Below, piece by piece: positions 6,986 through 9,365 of a stretch of DNA of 9,365 bases. Below the pieces are notes generated by a model. The model saw only the letters and a list, made by a program, of their open reading frames with translations. It was not told the DNA's origin and ran no database searches. The stretch is from NCBI GenBank assembly GCA_013349485.1, contig DUZM01000217.1, positions 1-9,365 on the forward strand, written 5' to 3'. A program made the translations under genes and the position numbers. The DNA comes from Candidatus Hydrogenedentota bacterium (GTDB taxonomy: Bacteria > Hydrogenedentota > Hydrogenedentia > Hydrogenedentales > SLHB01). Each line of letters starts with the position of its first letter. The stretch's first letter is position 1.

Positions 6986-7471
6986 ATGACGGACAAGATT
7001 AGATGCCTCTATGTCGATGACCAAGTTAGTGATCCGGCGCTGTGGGCTCGCGTGCAGGATCTAAAAGAAGCTGAATTCGAGTTGGATACCGCAGACAAGC
7101 TCGAGACTGCCGAAAAGAGCCTTCGTACAGGGGGCTACGATATCCTAATCCTCGACATTCGAATTCCGCCTAACAAAGGAGGAGGAATTGACGATATGCC
7201 CTGGCAGCGCACCGGTACGGCTCTTATAAAGCGTATCCGGAAAGGTCTCTATACCGGCAAGGGACAGCTCGGCACACCCAAGGACGTTCCTATAATTGTC
7301 ATCACGGCAGTAGCCAACCCCGCCGCGCAGAAAGACATACTCGAAGCGGGACGCGGTAAGGAGGGCCTCGAGTTTGAACTTGTCCTCTTCGAGAAACCAG
7401 CGGACAACGGGGAAGTAATCCAGAAGATCAAAGAACTTGCGGCAGAGAAGAAGAAAACTGCCTCTTCGTAG
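6986..7471 (+). CDS. Single-domain response regulator (stand-alone receiver)
   Basis: 161 residues consisting of one receiver (CheY-like) domain with no output domain. The acidic pair D11-D12 (CLYVDDQ), phospho-acceptor D57 (ILILDIRIP), switch T107 (IIVITA) and K137 (FEKPA) are all present. The loop after D57 and helix alpha-3/4 region (about 62-100, rich in Gly and Lys) is longer than in CheY. An AAGGAG at 6971-6976 is 9 nt before ATG 6986 and 3 nt before ATG 6980. Spacing favours 6986, whereas 6980 would overlap the kinase stop as ATGA. Either way the gene is translationally coupled to the kinase and is its likely phosphotransfer partner. Lacking DNA binding, it should act on another protein, perhaps the products downstream. 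The Lys-rich C-terminus (EKKKTASS) is probably a flexible tail. Confidence 0.92.
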   Translation: MTDKIRCLYVDDQVSDPALWARVQDLKEAEFELDTADKLETAEKSLRTGGYDILILDIRIPPNKGGGIDDMPWQRTGTALIKRIRKGLYTGKGQLGTPKDVPIIVITAVANPAAQKDILEAGRGKEGLEFELVLFEKPADNGEVIQKIKELAAEKKKTASS

Positions 7472-7499
7472 GAAGAGCGCGAGCGACGATGGTTGAGCA

Positions 7500-8708
7500 A
7501 TGACGAACGCCGAGAACCAGCCGGAAGGGAGTACCGTAACCGACGAAACCATCATCTTCCTTGAACGGTTTATCAAGAGGTGGTGGCGATTGGACGAGGG
7601 GATGCGTCCCGAAAGCACGACGTTTCCCACCCGCGTGCAGTTGCTGGACGAACTCAGCAAGTATATCGCCGAAGCCATCGCGGCCCCGATCAGATTCATT
7701 TTGTCTCCGGCCCCACTTTCTACGGGCAACCCCCAAGACAGCTATGTCGTCGAGGCCTACGAGGGACCCGTTCGCGCGCGCAAACGTGGCAAAGCCCTAC
7801 CTAAAGGGGCAGCGGCCGCTGTACGCAGGATCGAGGGCAGCAACTGGCCAGTCAAAACCTATCTGGAAGGGCCTCAGCCACTGTTGAAGTGTTTCGGTGC
7901 TGACGCCCTGCTGCTCTTTTCCCAGTCGTTTGTTGACAAGACGTACTACGTCGGTTTCGGCCATAAGCGGACCGGCGACACCGACCTTGACAGCTACTTG
8001 AGCGCCCCCAAACGGTTCGCCGAGCTGATCCTCGAGCTGCAGGCCGTCGCACTCCGCACGCAAGACACTGAGGAGGCGTTTCAGGATTTCCTCGACGCCA
8101 GGTGCGAGGCTGATATGTCGGCCCTGCGCCGAGCATGTGAGCGCATACTCAAGGACGAACGGGCACGATTGGAACTCCGCAACCATTTGATTATGGAGCA
8201 GATCCATTTGCGCGGCACCATCGACCAGAGGAGGCATCTAAAGCGCCAAGCCGAGAGGCATCTAAAGCGCCAAGCCGAACCGATCTTGCACGGCCGCGAA
8301 TTGGATGACATCCTGGTTGAGTATATTCGCACGACCCTGCATATAGAATGGAGCGCCCGCACGGTGCCGGGACGGGACACCCCCTGTAAGCATCCGCTTC
8401 GCCGCTTCTTCCCCGCTTGTAATCTAGCGAACGGTGCCACTCGCGAAAGTCTTGACAGTGGCAAGCTGCAACTAAGGTTCAGGGAACGCCCTGATACTCT
8501 TGTCAACATCTCTGTTGGAGCAGATTGCGTTCGAACGCTTAGTGAACTCTGCAACGTTTACCGCTTCCTTCAAGGGACGATATCGGCACACTGCGCTTCT
8601 CGAGAATCGGACTGTCCACAACCGGCTGAGCGCAATGCCGTTGACAGCGATGCACAAACGTACGAATCGATGGTAGCTACTCTCGCTCAGTACTTGAGCG
8701 AGAGATAG
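7500..8708 (+). CDS. Protein of unknown function in the kinase/receiver operon
   Basis: 402 residues that I do not recognise. It is soluble, with no signal peptide or membrane helix. Residues about 45-190 resemble a divergent GAF-like sensory fold by pattern only: LLDELSKYIAEAIAAPIRFIL, then ADALLLFSQ...YYVGFGH and a helix APKRFAELILELQAVAL. Residues about 195-265 are strongly helical and charged, including the tandem octapeptide RHLKRQAE encoded by a perfect 24-bp duplication. The last 130 residues contain several Cys (CKHPLRR, FFPACN, DCVRTLSELCN) but no clear metal motif. The gene starts 28 bp after the receiver stop. An in-frame stop at 7494-7496 makes ATG 7500 the first possible start, although its ribosome binding site is weak, so coupled translation is likely. 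It may be a second sensor or the target of the receiver; this is inference. Confidence 0.8.
   Translation: MTNAENQPEGSTVTDETIIFLERFIKRWWRLDEGMRPESTTFPTRVQLLDELSKYIAEAIAAPIRFILSPAPLSTGNPQDSYVVEAYEGPVRARKRGKALPKGAAAAVRRIEGSNWPVKTYLEGPQPLLKCFGADALLLFSQSFVDKTYYVGFGHKRTGDTDLDSYLSAPKRFAELILELQAVALRTQDTEEAFQDFLDARCEADMSALRRACERILKDERARLELRNHLIMEQIHLRGTIDQRRHLKRQAERHLKRQAEPILHGRELDDILVEYIRTTLHIEWSARTVPGRDTPCKHPLRRFFPACNLANGATRESLDSGKLQLRFRERPDTLVNISVGADCVRTLSELCNVYRFLQGTISAHCASRESDCPQPAERNAVDSDAQTYESMVATLAQYLSER
8231..8278 (+). repeat. Perfect 2 x 24-bp tandem duplication inside the unknown gene
   Basis: 8231-8254 and 8255-8278 are identical. The unit length keeps the frame and doubles the octapeptide RHLKRQAE in a basic helical stretch. 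Exact identity at synonymous positions points to a recent slippage or duplication event, or to a strain-variable repeat number. Confidence 0.95.
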
Positions 8709-8739
8709 CGCCAAGGAGCGCAAGTGAAAGGCAACACAC

Positions 8740-9365
8740 GTGTCTGGGTGCGGCGATTCTCAGCTTGTTGATTTGCGCGCAAGATGGCGCAGTTTCTACT
8801 TCAAGGCGGGGTTGTATTTGCCTCATCAACAGCGCAACCGGCTCGGTGCGACGCCGCAACTAATCACGGGACTATGGCAACAGTTTGTCGACAGGTTCGC
8901 TCTCGAAGCAACGCTCCAACTATTGACTGAACGTCTCAGATTAGCAGAGGTGTCTGCCGCTTCGGATGCCACGCCAGCCGAAGCAGAGGGCTTGCTCAAG
9001 ATCCATTCGGACTGGCTATTGGTCTGGTTCTGCGCCGAGGCGCTCCGGGCAATACAAACGGATGAATTGGCCGTCCCAGGCGGCGAAGTAACGAACCAAC
9101 TGGCGCGCGTGCGCCAAATTCATCGGATTACCGTGCTGGTGCTGTTTGCGCTGCATGTGCTCGAGTATCCCGACCCGAAGCGTCGTCCGGACTTCATCGA
9201 CACGTCGCCGTTGGACTTGCTCACGCCTATGACGGCGCAGATCGAACTCATGGCGGAGTACGCCTACCGCGCGTTGGGCGTAAACCGTGAACTCGGCATC
9301 GAGGAGCATCTCAAACGCCTGGTCAGCCCACAGATACTCCTGTACAGCGCGAAGCACGCGTACCG
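8740..9365 (+). CDS. Unknown helical protein, fourth gene of the operon (3' end outside window)
   Basis: An open frame runs from the in-frame stop at 8725-8727 to the window edge, giving at least 208 residues from GTG 8740. It is the only long frame on this strand here and continues the operon 31 bp after the previous stop. The product is mostly alpha-helical with Leu/Ala-rich amphipathic stretches (LWQQFVDRFALEATLQLLTERL, given here by its span of residues about 46-67, and DWLLVWFCAEALRAIQ); no family is recognised. AAAGG at 8727-8731 is 8 nt before GTG 8740. However, the better site AAGGAG (8713-8718) sits 5 nt before GTG 8724, whose frame stops after 15 codons, so the true N-terminus is uncertain and a frameshift is possible. 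It may be the effector of the system or a further regulator; there is no evidence for either. Confidence 0.65.
   Translation, partial: MSGCGDSQLVDLRARWRSFYFKAGLYLPHQQRNRLGATPQLITGLWQQFVDRFALEATLQLLTERLRLAEVSAASDATPAEAEGLLKIHSDWLLVWFCAEALRAIQTDELAVPGGEVTNQLARVRQIHRITVLVLFALHVLEYPDPKRRPDFIDTSPLDLLTPMTAQIELMAEYAYRALGVNRELGIEEHLKRLVSPQILLYSAKHAY

Noticed and set aside
9016..9357. Minus-strand open frame of 113 codons
   Set aside because: It is antisense to the fourth operon gene, which continues the operon direction and stays open to the edge; I judge the plus frame more likely, though neither has a known domain.

Overview
The window looks like chromosomal DNA from a GC-rich, probably uncultured bacterium. 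A membrane-anchored protein built from many carboxypeptidase-regulatory-like beta-sandwich repeats, an L-rhamnose isomerase, a fused nucleotidyltransferase-HEPN protein and a soluble PocR-type histidine kinase are together compatible with a PVC-type or Hydrogenedentota-like lineage. That placement is an impression from gene content, with no phylogenetic marker, and is low confidence.

Layout: two divergent gene blocks are separated by about 740 bp without a convincing gene. The left block is on the minus strand, in transcription order: a MNT-HEPN fusion protein (4235 to 3360), L-rhamnose isomerase RhaA (3213 to 1936), and a large protein with an N-terminal membrane anchor and about six tandem carboxypeptidase-regulatory-like repeats (1759 to beyond position 1, so C-terminally cut by the window edge). 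The gaps of 146 and 176 bp hold stem-loops and no obvious promoters, so the three genes need not form one operon, and nothing links their functions directly.

The right block is on the plus strand and looks like a real operon. A near-consensus sigma-70-type promoter (4788-4817) precedes a cytoplasmic hybrid sensor histidine kinase (PocR ligand-binding domain, coiled coil, GAF-like region, kinase core; 4980-6983). Its stop overlaps or abuts the start of a single-domain response regulator (6986-7471). A 402-residue protein of unknown function follows after 28 bp (7500-8708), and then a second unknown protein that runs off the window (about 8740-9365). The likely flow is ligand sensing by the PocR domain, phosphotransfer to the stand-alone receiver, and protein-protein signalling to one or both unknown proteins, because none of the four visible products has a DNA-binding domain. 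This is the most interesting part of the window.

The divergent intergenic region contains several inverted repeats. One is a nested palindrome of about 130 bp whose core shares 19 of 22 bases with a second hairpin upstream of rhaA, which suggests a small dispersed palindromic repeat family.
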